Under the pieces are notes generated by a model that was given only the letters and a program-made list of their open reading frames with translations, ran no database searches and had not been told where the DNA came from. DNA of 64,000 nucleotides, from the NCBI GenBank assembly GCA_946699065.1, contig CAMPDV010000516.1, positions 124,001 through 188,000 of the forward strand. Reading direction: 5' to 3'. This document shows, one piece after another, positions 34,180 through 46,779 of the stretch (position 1 is its first letter; the number at the start of each line of letters is the position of its first letter). Source of the DNA: Loxodes magnus (taxonomy: Eukaryota > Ciliophora > Karyorelictea > Loxodida > Loxodidae). The position numbers were made by a program, and so were the translations under genes.

Positions 34180-35030
34180 AAAGCTTATAAAGGTAATTTA
34201 TAACAGTTACCATCAAAAATTATAATTAACCATTATAAATTCAAATATCTATCATTACATACATACTACAATATTAACCTCTTATATCAAGTACCTATCT
34301 ACAATCCGCACCAATACATTTTGCTAAATTTAAAAAACCAACCAGCTTTACAACTTAATCACATTTTTTATTCTATAAATAACAAAAACATCTCTATCCT
34401 AAAATCTTTAAAAACTACTAGGAGCAATGCACTAAAAAAGGGACACAATCTTTAACTAATCTTAATATCAAAAAAAGTAGCTAAGTTAGAACATTTACTA
34501 AGACTAAAGCTCTTTTAAAATCTTTAGAATGTAGGAAGAAAAGAATGAGAAAAAAATAGACGATAATACGAAGCTCGGAACTGCTAAAAGAGAAAAATTT
34601 ATAAATTTAAAATTTTTTTAGAAGAAAAGAACTACAACCAAAGACTATTTCAAGAAGAAATGCAAACAAATGAAATTATTTAGCATTTCTAAGAAATCTT
34701 AAGTAAGAATATGGTAAAAGGAATGAGAGTGAGGAAATCCTTAGAAAAGGCAGAACGAAGTTTTTATTCAAAGTTCTACTCAAAATCTTCTAGGAACTTA
34801 CTCTTTATCATAATGAGACTCCTTTTGAGAACTAGACCAAAGCTCTCAAGCAGAAACTATTTTTGACTCAATGTTCAACCTTAAAATCTTCCGCTTTTAA
34901 AATTTATTACTAATAATTTAAGAACTGGATATAAACTCTCAAACAGAATGGAGTTTTAGTAAAAGTTCTTCTTTCAAATTTTAGGTTTTTCAACTTTATC
35001 CCGACTAAAATTTTTAGAACTAAACACACG
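34180..35030. other. Spacer between RING-kelch gene and long repeat array
   Basis: 34.18-34.43 kb is AT-rich and C-biased, probably the RING-kelch promoter side. 34.54-34.83 kb is purine-rich on the plus strand and weakly coding-like (Lys/Arg-rich), but no start, stop or motif supports a gene. It leads into the first degenerate repeat units near 35.0 kb. Confidence 0.3.
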
Positions 35031-35039
35031 CTCTCAAGT

Positions 35040-38000
35040 GAAACGGAGTCTAAGAATAAGTTGTATTTTTATTCTTTAAGTACTTACGCTTATTTGTAAC
35101 TCAGATGTAATTTAAGAAAAAGAACAGAGCAATCTAGAAAATGGATTCCAAACTTAAATTCTTCTTAACGTATTGGAGTTCTTAAGCTTATCATCTAGCA
35201 GACATTTTTTGAAAATTTGATCAGAGCTCGCAAGGATAACGGATTTAAAACTTAAAGTTCATCTTACAGTTTTTTAGATTTCAGCACTTTCGATAATAAG
35301 ATTATGCTTTAGAAAACAATCGAGCTCTAAAGGATAACGAATTCCATACTTAAAGTTCTTCTTAAAGTCTTAAAGTTCATAAGCATTAACTCTAGACAGA
35401 CTTTTTTTGAGATTTTGATTAGAGCTCTGAAGGATAACTGATTCCGAACTTAAAGTTCTTCTTACAGTCTTTTAGTACTTAGCGTTTTCGATATTCAGAT
35501 ATAACTATAGAATGAGATCCGAACACGCAATGTTAACGGAATGCAAACTTAAATTTCTTCTTACAGTTTCATGTTCTTAAGCTTTATAACTTAACTGTTT
35601 CTTTTTTTAAAACTTGATTAGAGCTATATACGATTAACGGAATGCAAACTTAAATTTCTTCTGACAGTCTTTTATTATTTCAGCACTTTCGATTCTCAAT
35701 TCAAAATTGGAAAAACTGGATCAGGGCACTCATGGATAACGTATTCCTAACTTAAAGTAATCTTACAGTCATTTTGTATTTGAGCACTTTCGCTTCTCAG
35801 AGTAAATTTGGAGAACTTGATCTGACGTCTCGCGGATAACGGATCCAAGCTTAAAGCTCTTCTTACAGTCTTTTAGTACTTAGCGTTTTCGATTCTCAAT
35901 TCGAATTTGGAGAACTGGATCAGAGCTTTCAAGTATTAACGTATTCCTAACTTAAAGTTCATCTTATAGATTTTTATTATTTCAGCACTTTGCATATTGA
36001 GATTAAATTTAAGGAAAAGATCCGAGCTCGCAAGGATAACGGATTGCAATCTTAAAGTTCTTATTAAAGTCTTACAGTTCTATAGCTTAATCTCTTCCCA
36101 GACTTTTTTGAGAGCAGTATCAGAGTTCTTAAGGATTAAAGGATTCATAACTTAAGTTTCTCTTACAGATTTTTATATTTCAACACATTCGATTCTAAGT
36201 TCAAATTTTGAGAACTTGATTAGAGCTATATACGATTAACGGATTCATAACTTAAGTTTCTCTTACAGATTTTTAATATTTCAGGACTCTCGATTCTCAG
36301 TTAATGGCAGGATTTGAACAGAGCTCTTAAGGAAAACGGATTCCAAACTTAAAGTTCATCTTACAGTCTTTTACTGTTTCAGCACTTTCGATATTCAGAT
36401 ATAACTATAGAAAGAGATCCGAGCTCGCAATGTTAACGGTTTGTAATCTTAAAGTTCTTCTTACAGCTTAGAGTTCTTAAGCTTTACAATTACCTGTCTC
36501 TTTTTGATAACCTTTATTAGAGCTTTTAACTATTAACGGATTCATAACTTAAGTTTCTCTTACAGATTTTTAATATTTAAGCACTCTCGATTCTCAGTTA
36601 ATGACAGGATTTGAACAAATCTAAAGGAAAGCGGATTCCTAAATTAAAGTTAATCTTACAGTCAATTTGTATTTACGCGCTTTCGATATTCAGATATAAA
36701 TATATAAATAGTCCGAGCACGCAATGATAACGGATTGCAATCTTAAAGTTCTTCTTATAGTATTTTAGTTCTTAAGCTTTACATCTTACTTGTCTCTTTT
36801 TGAAAAACTTTATTAGAGCTATCAAGGATTAACGGATTCCAAACTTAAAGTTTCTCTTACAGATTTTTAATATTTCAGCACTTAAGCTTCTCATTTTTAA
36901 TTTTTAGAACTTGATCAGAACTCTCTTTGAAAACTAATTCAAAACTTAAATTTCATCTTACAGTCTTACAGTTCTAAGCTTTACATTTATCTGTTTTTTT
37001 TTGGAGAACTGGATAAGAACTTTCAAGGATAATGGTCTCCAAACTTAAAGATTTTCTTACAGTCTTACAGTTCTATAGCTTAATCTCTACCCAGACTTTT
37101 TTGAGAGCAGTATCAGAGTTCATAAGGATTAACGGATTCCAACTTAAAATTCTTCTTTAATCTTTTATTTTTTCATCATTTTCGATATTCAGATTAATTA
37201 TTATTTTTATCAGAGCTCTCATCGGAAACGGATTCGAATCTTATATTTCTTCTTACAGTCTTTTAGTTCTTCAGCTTTAACTTTACCCAGATTTTTTTGA
37301 ATAACTTGATCAGTATTCTCAAGGAAAACAGATTCCAAACTTAAAGTTCATCTTATAGTCTTTTAGTATTTTGTTCTTTCGATATTCAGATTAAATTTGA
37401 ATAAAAGATCATAGCTCCTATGTATGACGGATTCTTTACTTAAAGTCTGTTAACAGTTTTTTTAAATTTATCAGCAATATGTTTGTCAGATTTTTTAGAA
37501 CTAGTGCCGAACGCACGTTTATCTGAGTCTTAACTCAAAGATTTATTTCAGTACTTTAACTTAATTAGCTTTTTCGATACTTTTAATTTTTTGGAAATAG
37601 TTCAGATCTCTAAAATATATCGGATTTTTCGCTTAAAGTCCGTTTTTTAGTTTTTAATTTCTTAAGTTTTACCTCTATCATACTATTTTTATAATTAGAT
37701 CAGAGCTATTAAGTATTTCTGTTTCTATTCCCAAAAATCTTGATTCAGTTTTTTAAGATTTTCAGCTTTAACATAGCTCTGAATTGCTTTATAAACTATT
37801 TCAGAGCTCAAAAAATATCGGAGTCTTCTCTCAGATTTTCTATTTCCGTAGTTTAACTTCATCATCCTTTCAATACTCAGACTAATTTTAAGAACTCTAA
37901 TGTATGTCTGAGTATTAACTTAAAGTCTGCAGTTTTAATAGTTGGTCAGCAATATGTTAATCAGACTTATTTTCATACTGTGAAAGGTTCTAAAGAGAAT

Positions 38001-38577
38001 CAGAGTCTTCGCTCAAAGTTGTTATATCAGTATTTTAACTTCATCAGCTTTACTATACTCAGACTTATTTAGAGAACTAGATCAGAGTTCTTAAAATGAG
38101 TAGATACTAAACTCAAAGTTGTAATTTCAGTCTTTTAACTTCTTAATTTTTTCGATGATCAGATTATTTTTATTATTTGAGCATGCTCTTAAGTATAACG
38201 GAATCTTATATCAACTTCTACTTTCAAACTTTTCAGATTTTCAAACTTTTTTAGATCTTAGACTTATTTTGAGAACTATATTAGAGTTCTTAAGGCGAAC
38301 GGAATCTTAACTATTAATTCATCTTTCAGTTTTTAAATTATTTGGTTTTAACTTATTTTGAAAACTAGATCAGAGCACTCGATTATAACTAAGTCTTAAC
38401 TATAAGTTCTTATTTCAATCTTTTTACTTCTTCAGCTTTTTGATACTTAGACTTCGTTTGAGAACTAGATCAGAGCTCTCAAGTATTTCGTAGTCACAAC
38501 TCAACTTCTATTTCAGACTTTTCAGCTTTATTAATACTTAGACTTATTTTGAGAGCTAGTTCATAGATCTCACGCTG
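35040..38577. repeat. Tandem ~100-bp degenerate repeats, long array
   Basis: About 35 diverged units follow one another; the AACGGATTCC-like anchor recurs every 95-102 bp (most often 99-100) from 35041 to about 37430 and then in shifted variants to 38577. Each unit also has CTTACAGTCTTTTAGT-like and GATCAGAGCTCTCAAGG-like blocks. Read on the minus strand, GTAAGAAGAACTTTAAG recurs, which looks like a short intron. The last ~1.5 kb is a near copy of 18508-19920. Here no RING/B-box part follows: at 38577-38580 the sequence switches abruptly to the WD40 copy. Confidence 0.85.
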
Positions 38578-38579
38578 AA

Positions 38580-39178
38580 ATATACCCCTTCTTCTATTTA
38601 AATACCAAATTCAATCTCTGCTTCTAAAAATTGCTAAACAAAATTTCCTACGACTAATCTCAAGGTAATTCTTTAATATTTTAGACTTAACTTTGACGGG
38701 TCATTCGAGTTACGTTAATTCTGTAGCTTTAACAAGGGACATGGAATGAATTGTCTCAGGAAGTGGAGATACCACTATAAAGATATGGGATTTTCAGACT
38801 GGAAGTTGTAAGTGAACTCTGGAAGGTTATTCGGATTCAATTTGATCTATAGCTTTAACAAGTGATATGAAATGAATTATCATCGGAAGTTGAGATAGCA
38901 CGATAAAGATAGGGTCTTCTCAACTGCTCTACCTGTTTTTAATTTTCTTATTAAATCTATTATCTTATAGCAAAACTTATTTAGACATTGTTTAATATAG
39001 AATCCGTTACCTTACTTAAATGAAATTTAATTTGCCTTTATTTATTCGGGTCTTCATTGATATGCCTTTGTTAAGACTTCAATCTCTGCTAATTTCTTAG
39101 AGTTTATTTTACATCTTTCAATTACTTGCTTTTTTGTGATTATATCTAATTTTCTACTCAGAAACTACTATTATTTTG
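38580..39178 (+). pseudogene. Broken WD40 gene copy
   Basis: Closely matches 27540-28258, including the 20-nt intron, but holds only two WD40 units (LTGHSSYVNSVALTRD with SGSGDTTIKIWDF; LEGYSDSIWSIALTSD). The final WD tryptophan codon TGG is GGG here, and a T is missing just after it (TCTTCT against TCTTTCT), which shifts the frame of the tail. The upstream edge abuts the ~100-bp array directly. I call it a truncated pseudogene produced by segmental duplication. Confidence 0.75.
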
Positions 39179-39350
39179 TAAAGAGACTTTTTTCAAGAAA
39201 TGTTCGATTTTTTTATCTAATAAATGTATTTCAATAAATTATAAAAACTAAGGTGATGAAATATCTTTAGTATAGTACATATTTACTCACATATATTTTT
39301 AAATTTTATAAAACTTTAAAGAGAATAAATAAAATTATTAATTTCATAAA

Positions 39351-40472
39351 ATGATAGCATTAGAAGAATAAATTTGATAAATATTAGATGAAAGTAGTTC
39401 AAGAGTAGAATTATATATAGAATAATAGCACTTAAATTAAGAATAATTAAAGGAAATCAGCTAATTCTTTTTATAGAATATTGGTAAGTAAATTCCAACC
39501 TTGCACAATCTAATATAAGTAATTAAAGTTATTTAATATCTGAAGCTATACAAAATTTGAATTATTTTAGTATAAGATAATACAGTCATTAAAAACTAAT
39601 AAATGAAAAATTAATTTTTAATGAGCAAGCTAAATGAAACTAAATAGATAGTTTTAAACTTATTTTAAGATTAAGAATCAAAATTATATATAGTGTAAAA
39701 TAATTACACCTGCTAATATTTTTTAAATGAGATCCAGCATGATTTGTTGAAAATCACATCACTATAACCTAATTTTTATTTATATTTTAAATCATTCAAA
39801 AATATACAGAGTTTAAGTGATATAAATCATATAAATTTGAAATATCTAAATGATAAATAAACAAATAAATAAAATTTAAATCCTAAAATAAAAAATCATT
39901 TGCTAAGACAATTTATCATAAGAGAAATAAAAAATCACAAGATTTTTTTAAGTAAAGAAAGTTAGGTATTATTAGGATTTTCGTAGAAAAAAGCAATTGA
40001 AATTAAAAAAACTTTTTATTTATTTCTTTACTTAAAGCATTGTTCTAATTTAGGGATAATTTATTAATTATTGAATATTTAGTTAAGAAGAAATAAATAG
40101 CAAGATATGAGAAATAAATTATTTTTAGCATTCTTTCTGAAATTTAATTTATTTAAAGTCTATATTTGTGATTAAAACTTAATTATAGCTATTGATAATT
40201 TTTAGATATTATTTGTTCTTTAATTAAGTATTTTCTTTAAATTTTTTTCGTCTTATCTTAGATTCCTTGAAATTATTCCTTAATTATAATTAAATTAATT
40301 GTCTTCTAAGTTCACTCAAAATATTTTTATCCTATTTCCTCTGGTTAGATACACAAAAAATAATTAAAAAAAACTGGACTAAGTATTCTTCATATTTTAC
40401 ATAAGTATGACTAAAATTCTAAAAATACATGCTTATTTAATTTTTTCGGTATATCTAGAATAATTTTATTGA
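39351..40472 (+). CDS. Hypothetical Gln/Asn-rich protein
   Basis: ATG 39351 (MIALEEQIWQILDESSSRVE) begins a purine-rich frame with no in-frame TGA between about 39.56 and 40.47 kb, where TGA 40470-40472 would end it (373 residues). The first ~200 residues are convincing (RVELYIEQQHLNQEQLKEIS); the last third is more hydrophobic and less certain, so the real end may be earlier. A GTAAGT..AAG stretch near 39.48 kb (36 nt) could be an intron but is also readable in frame. No domain was recognised. Confidence 0.5.
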
Positions 40473-40479
40473 AAGTATC

Positions 40480-42200
40480 TTTATTTATTATTTTTACTCT
40501 AAGAATCAGAATTATTTATGTATCTAAAAGACCAAATTTAAATAAGCTAATTAAAAGGATAATTTCATAAAACTTATGATTATTCTTTATTCCATTATAT
40601 TAGGTAAAAATAGTAATTAATATAATGAATTGTTTATGTATTTTTAATATCTTAGATATTTTAAATTAATTTATATGAAAGTCTTTCTTTAATTACTAAA
40701 GGATTGAATATTTGAGAATTACATTAATATTAATAATACAGATAGCATATATAAATCTTAGCTTTCTATATTTTGATGTATATATCATTATATCATTCTA
40801 GTTGAATATTGTAAATATTAATTTCCTTTGTATTTCTTTATGAAATTTAAATTTTTTTCTTAAAATGAGTATGCTTAATAAGCAAGATTTGATAGTAATT
40901 GATTGAGATTTAGGTTTATTGTAAAGAAGACTTTTAATTTAATTTTTTTTCCTTTTAGAGAAATTATATAATATAAATCTTTATAGTCTGAGCCTAATAA
41001 TGCTAAGTTTTTTTTTATTTTAAGTTTTTTCCACTCAGTCAGAATAGTTTGGCTATTTTTAACTAAAATCAGGAATATAAAATTTTAACATTTTGTAGAA
41101 AGATTTTAATTAGCCTAGGATAAATTTAACTATTTTATTTTTCTTTTGATAATTGTTTTTAATTGAAAATAATTAGCCTTGTCATAAATCTCAATAATAA
41201 TTAGATGCTTTTATATTATTTTTCGATGGATTTATATTTACATCTAAATATGAAACCTTATAATTTATTAGTCAACAATATCAAATTTTTTTTTAATTTA
41301 TCTACAAGTTAATTAGTTAAATTTGTTAGAAGTAAAAAATTAGATTGAATCTCGTTTTTTGCTTGCCTTTTCAACGCTTAATTAAATCTTTTATTTTCAT
41401 TTTTTTCATTTATAAAAATAATTATTCTGTGGTATATCATATCTATATTATTACTTTCAAAGTTAAATTATAAAAATTAATTTTGTTCCTATCTTCATTC
41501 TCAATTAATTTAAAATAAAAATTAACTTTCAACTTATTCATTTATTTTCTTCGATAATCTACATATCTATACTAAATATTGTCTGGATAACTATTAATTT
41601 TTAATTATAGCTTTCTTTGTCTACTTATTTAATTCTAAATTAGCTATAATATGAAATTTTTGTTCTCCTTAGTAGCTAAGCAAGACCAGGATGTATTTTA
41701 GATAAGTTTATAATTTTTTTATTTTAGTTAGTTTTAAAATTTAAATCTTTGAATTTTAAAATTTAGCAAGGGAAATTTTATTTTTTTGTTCTTATGCTGC
41801 AAAAACATTTTTTAAGAAAGTTTTAAAACTTTTTTGGTTCAAATTTAATCAAGAAAGGAGAATTAATTTTAGAAAAATTTTTCTTAATTAACCATGAAAA
41901 ATGATTATCATTCGAAAAGTTAGAATTTACTTAAAAATAAAATTTTTAAACCTGCGCTTATTATTATTTTGGTAAGTTTACTTTTTTTAAGACTTTGCAT
42001 CTCTTAATTTATAAAATTTTACATAATAGAAAAATAACCTAGACATCTTAAATAAACTCTTTTTTATCCTTTTTAGAATTTTACTAAAACTTGCATTAAA
42101 ATTACTATCCTATGATTGTCACTTTAATATCTTAAAACTTATAAATAATAAATTAATTTATTGGATTATAGAGAGTGAAACACCTTGTTGGTGCGCAACT
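40480..42200. other. AT-rich spacer
   Basis: Very AT-rich DNA with long T runs; I see no gene, tRNA or clear repeat in it. Confidence 0.45.
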
Positions 42201-42239
42201 CTTTAAATTAAGCTTTTAAAGATGTAAACATTTCTCATT

Positions 42240-42480
42240 GGAGACTTCTCACTGCTATAATTCCCTTGAAAATCATGTCTTCTAATAGCATATAGTCGGA
42301 GTAACGGTCTAAGAGATCTAATCATCTGGTATCTTTGATTTAGTGTTATTGATGCCTCTAATTCTTTCTTTTTGGTTCCTAACCAGATTCTTACTCAATT
42401 TGTCACTTCTATAATACTTCTTGGCACTAGAGTTTAAGTTAATCTCAATTGGAGGATTACTCCTCTCTATTTAAATAATA
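42240..42480 (-). other. Isolated coding-like fragment
   Basis: A GC-richer island in AT-rich DNA reads on the minus strand as a balanced, basic segment (NPPIEINLNSSAKKYYRSD, NQKERIRGINNTKSKIPDDQ), about 70 codons, then TGA. No start codon is visible in the AT-rich DNA between it and the receptor gene at 42605. It is probably an exon or remnant of a lost gene, perhaps of the retroelement type given its composition, but no motif shows this. Confidence 0.4.
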
Positions 42481-42604
42481 TAATAAAGCAATTAATTAAA
42501 TAATTAAAGAGAATAAAGCTTATTTAAGCTATTGTAAATATAAAATTAGAAAGTTTAGATTTAATTATTTTATTTAGTTAACTAACTAAATCCTTCAGAT
42601 TAAA

Positions 42605-45600
42605 ATGTCAGATAAAATATTTGCTTTATGTGTTATTTGCTTGATTCTCGAAGTTAAGGGATTAAAAATACTTTTTATATACGACTAAGAAACAAACTAA
42701 GATTTGGAAAGTTATAACAGTCAATTTGCAAGCATTTTAGACTTCTATTATAGCCAGAATTTTTAGAATATTAGCTATCAATTTTAAAATAATAATTACC
42801 ACTTTTAAATCCAGTTTTTGAAGATTGAAAAAGATATTCTTCTGATAAATTAGAACATAAATTTTACCTAAGAATGAACTAAGTAAAAGTTCGATATTAT
42901 TATTGAAATAACTTAAAGTTATCAAATCACCTATTTAGTTTCCAACTTTTGCAATCAATAAAAGATTATTCATCTGGTTGCCAAAGAATAGCTCATGAAA
43001 ATGAAATAAAACTAATTCACTCATTTTATTTTACCTTCGACTGAATCAATTGCTAAAGTAGTAATACACTTTCTAGATTAATTTAAGTGGAAATCTATAG
43101 GACATTTTACTGATTAGTACTCTAAAAATGAATCTCTTATCATAAACTAAAAACTGAACAATATGGAATACTTATGATATATTCCAGATTTCTCCAATTA
43201 AAGACTTTAGTTCTCAATAATCTTCGAAGAAGTTTAGTTAAAAGGGATTTCTAAGTTTTATAGTAATATTAACTATAACTTTGAAGCTTTCCTAAATTAA
43301 CTCTTATAAAAGAAGATAACTATCAAAGCATTTATTATGAACTTATAAAACTCATGATTGGCTTGAGATTTAGTAGGTAAATTTAACTTAAACGGATTTA
43401 TAGGATTAAACTTTGGAAAAAGATTCAATAAAAATAAGATAGAATATTAGCTTTACTGTGTAGAACTAGTTATTTAATAAATTCTTAGTCTTTTAAAGGA
43501 GATTCATTCTATTAATAACGCTCAAGTAAATCAACTTATATAAAAGTTATTTTCCAGTCAAAATATCTAGCTTTAAATTTTGAATGTATAAGATAACTAG
43601 ATTAAAGTAGTTGGAACCGCTAGTATGTCTTAGATTGTTTATAGTGAGATGATATTATGACCTGATGGAACTTCAACGCCACCTGATAATAGCCTTATTT
43701 AAATTCCAGTTAGCATGGTTTTGGATGATAAAAATCCTGACGGAGTTGAAGCTTAATGGATTTCTGCTTATTATTAAGGAAGATTATATGGCATTTAGTA
43801 TTTAAATAGCATTAGTAATATCTTACCTTACTATAAGTTCTAGTCAACTAGTATGTATACAGGTGCAGAATGATTTGATTATAATTATGTATAAAATGAA
43901 TGAAGTCAAAAAAAGGACTAATATGGTCTAATTCATTTTATGCCTGGAACAAGTGCTAATTCTATTGATCTCTACCACTTTTTTAAGCAATAAAATCTTA
44001 CAATAACCTGCATTTCTGGAGGCGACACTGCCCCTGATTTATCTGATATGAAAAAATTTCCATTTTTCGTTCGCACAATTTGTTCTGATTCTTACCTAGC
44101 AGTTTTGATAACATGAATATGTCAAATATAAGGATGGAAAAATATAGGATTTATTTATCAAGACAATGCATGATCTAAGGGTATTTATAACTATTTTTAA
44201 AAAGAAGCTGATCATTTTAATATAAATATAGTAAACTAACTAAGATAAATTAACTACATCAATTCATAAAGTCAAAACGATACCTGAAAATTAGTGGTAT
44301 AAGAGATTTATAAGAAAACAAGAGTTGTACTAATAGACGTTTATGATGATGATGTTAAATACTTACTAAGATATTTATATGACTTAGGAGCAAGGGAAGG
44401 AGACTTTGAAATATTAGCCTTTGGCTGGTTAAATTAGCATTTTTTAGAAAAAGGAGAAGAAATCTATAAAATTTAAACTGTCTTAAAAGGAGCAATTTAA
44501 TTTGATTTTATTGGAGAAATAGGTGAGTTTGGATAGTCTATAAAAGATTAAATACAAGAATATTTTAAAACTTCTACAGTATCTAACTACATCTTTAATG
44601 AATTTGATAGTGTTTTACTAGGAGCACATGCTTTAAAAAACTTGATCGAATCAGGGGAAAATTACACTAATTAAGATAATATCATAAAAGAAATAAGAAA
44701 AGTTAAATTTATAGGAGCTACTGGGAAAGTGAGTATTAAAGATTCCACTAACGATAGAGAATTTTTGCCTTGAGCTATTTTTAATTATAGAAAAAATGAT
44801 TAAGGAACCTGATCCCTTTAATAAATTGGATCTTACTGTATTTTTTGTGACGTGATTTTTGATTATAAAACTCCTTTTATGTGAGGAGATGGAAGCACTG
44901 GAATTTTCGAAGACAGCTGATATTAACCTTGCCCATTTAAAGAAAGAGATAAATAAAAATTTAAGAAAGGATTTATCATAAAAGTTGTAGTGTTACTTGC
45001 TTTATTATTTCTGTTTACTATTCTTTCCTTATGAGAAATTAAATTTTAAAGAAATTACAAAATTGAAAAACTTCAAAAAATGTTTGTAATGTCAACCTGA
45101 GACTTCATTTATATGTTACATTTAATTTTGTACTTTTTCTAGATAATTTCAATAGGACCTGATATTTCTGGCTACGGTTATATTGCAAAATTTGCCACAA
45201 GCTGTGCTAAGTTAGATTTTGTAAATATATTCGAATAATCTTATAATAAATAATACTTTAATCAATTAGTAGCTTGTGCTATTGCTATTATTTGACTTTT
45301 AAGCTTTCTATCCATTTTAATGAAGTTAGAATTTTCAAAATATACGCTTTTGTAGTTAATAGGCAGTTGTTCATATTATTTTGGTCCCCTTTTGACATAC
45401 AGCTTCTTTCTTCCTAAACTGAAATTTTATGGATTTATTTATTTGTGTTGATAGAGTAGATAGCAATAAAAATGGAACTATAGAATTTTAAGAATCTTTT
45501 CACTATAAAGATTGTAATTGGAAATGGTGATAAGGAACTCATCTTTTTTTCGTGATTTTATGTTCTATCTGCTTCATTCTTTATACACTTCTTGGAACAA

Positions 45601-46778
45601 GAACAGTTTTGATGTGACAAGAACTTTATGGATACTTAATGAAAATAAAATACAAGAAAAGCTACCTAGTGGTATATAGATTATTTCAGATGCTATTGAT
45701 AGTAATGAATTTGTTTATCGAATAATAAAGCAAGAAGATCCATGCTATCTTTTATTTACTAACTTTGATTATTTTATTCTATTACACTTACAAAACCCAG
45801 CCTTGCTGCTATATAAAGCTAAACTATTGAATATTGATTCTTCTTTCCTTTAATATAAACCATGCAATAGTATAGATATTTAGAGTATATTTGGAGTAAT
45901 ATACTGAAAACGAAAGAATCTTCATAAGTTCTTTTATAGTTAGTTGTATCATAAGCAGTATAATAGGCTATAAGCTGTAAAGGAAATATAAAATTATGAT
46001 AACTATCTTTGAGCTAGACGAAACTTATTTGTTCAGATGGACATTTTAGTGCAAAAATAACTAGAATTTACTCTATTAATACTAATAAAACTAGCTAACT
46101 TACTATAATTTTAGAAAATACCTAGCTGATAAATAGCTAACCTGTGAAGATTTTTTATTTGATAAAAATAATTTTATGCTTAAGCTTTATCTCTAGCACA
46201 ATGTTAAGAATAATGAGTGCAGTTAGTTTTTATATCAAAAATAATTTACCAGAAGTATTTCTATTCAAAAAAATAATAAAAAACTTGAAAATCCTAAATA
46301 AATAGAGGAAGAGACTACTTCTAAAAAATTTGAAAAATCCCTTTCACTTACTTGGCAAACTTTATAAAAAGAAGTTCTACGGAGTAGCTCTCAAAGTAAT
46401 ATCTTTAAGGAAAAAGAAAGAAAATAAATCTAAATAGATGAAGCATATATGATTAGGAACAAAGTTTTGAAGATAAGTTTGAAAATGAAAAAAAAAGAGA
46501 AAAATCTTCATTATGAGTTAACACTTTCTTTATATAAAAAATTTAAATTTAAAGATTTATTTGACTAAAGTTAATTTTTGATTATAACCAAAATTTATTT
46601 AAATAATAAATGTAAAAGCATCTACTACTTTAATAAAGGAAAAATACTTTAAGCCAAAAAAAAAAAAACTAAAAATTATTTTGTCCCTTAGCTAAAAGAT
46701 TTAATAATTAAAAGCTTAAATCAAAAATTTTAAGCTGTATTTTATTAATTTTTTTAAAGATTTTTATTCTTAACTTGA
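42605..46778 (+). CDS. Receptor with periplasmic-binding-type ectodomain and ~9 membrane segments
   Basis: ATG 42605 is followed by a signal peptide (MSDKIFALCVICLILEVKG). Residues ~330-760 resemble the type 1 periplasmic-binding fold of ANF-receptor/class C GPCR ectodomains, best seen in FPFFVRTICSDSYLAVLITW, IGFIYQDNAW and NEFDSVLLGAHAL. From ~788 there are about nine hydrophobic segments (FIIKVVVLLALLFLFTIL first), then a charged cytosolic tail. A 28-nt GT..AG intron at 45456-45483 is needed to keep the membrane frame and makes the total 1,382 codons to TGA 46776-46778. Many internal TGA codons encode Trp. It likely senses an external small molecule at the surface. The stop is less certain than the start; ciliate-type adenylyl-cyclase fusion is not seen. 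Confidence 0.75.
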
Positions 46779-46779
46779 C

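Noticed and set aside
35040-38577. CRISPR-like array
   Set aside because: Units are contiguous and diverged along their whole length, with no constant repeat and variable spacer pattern.
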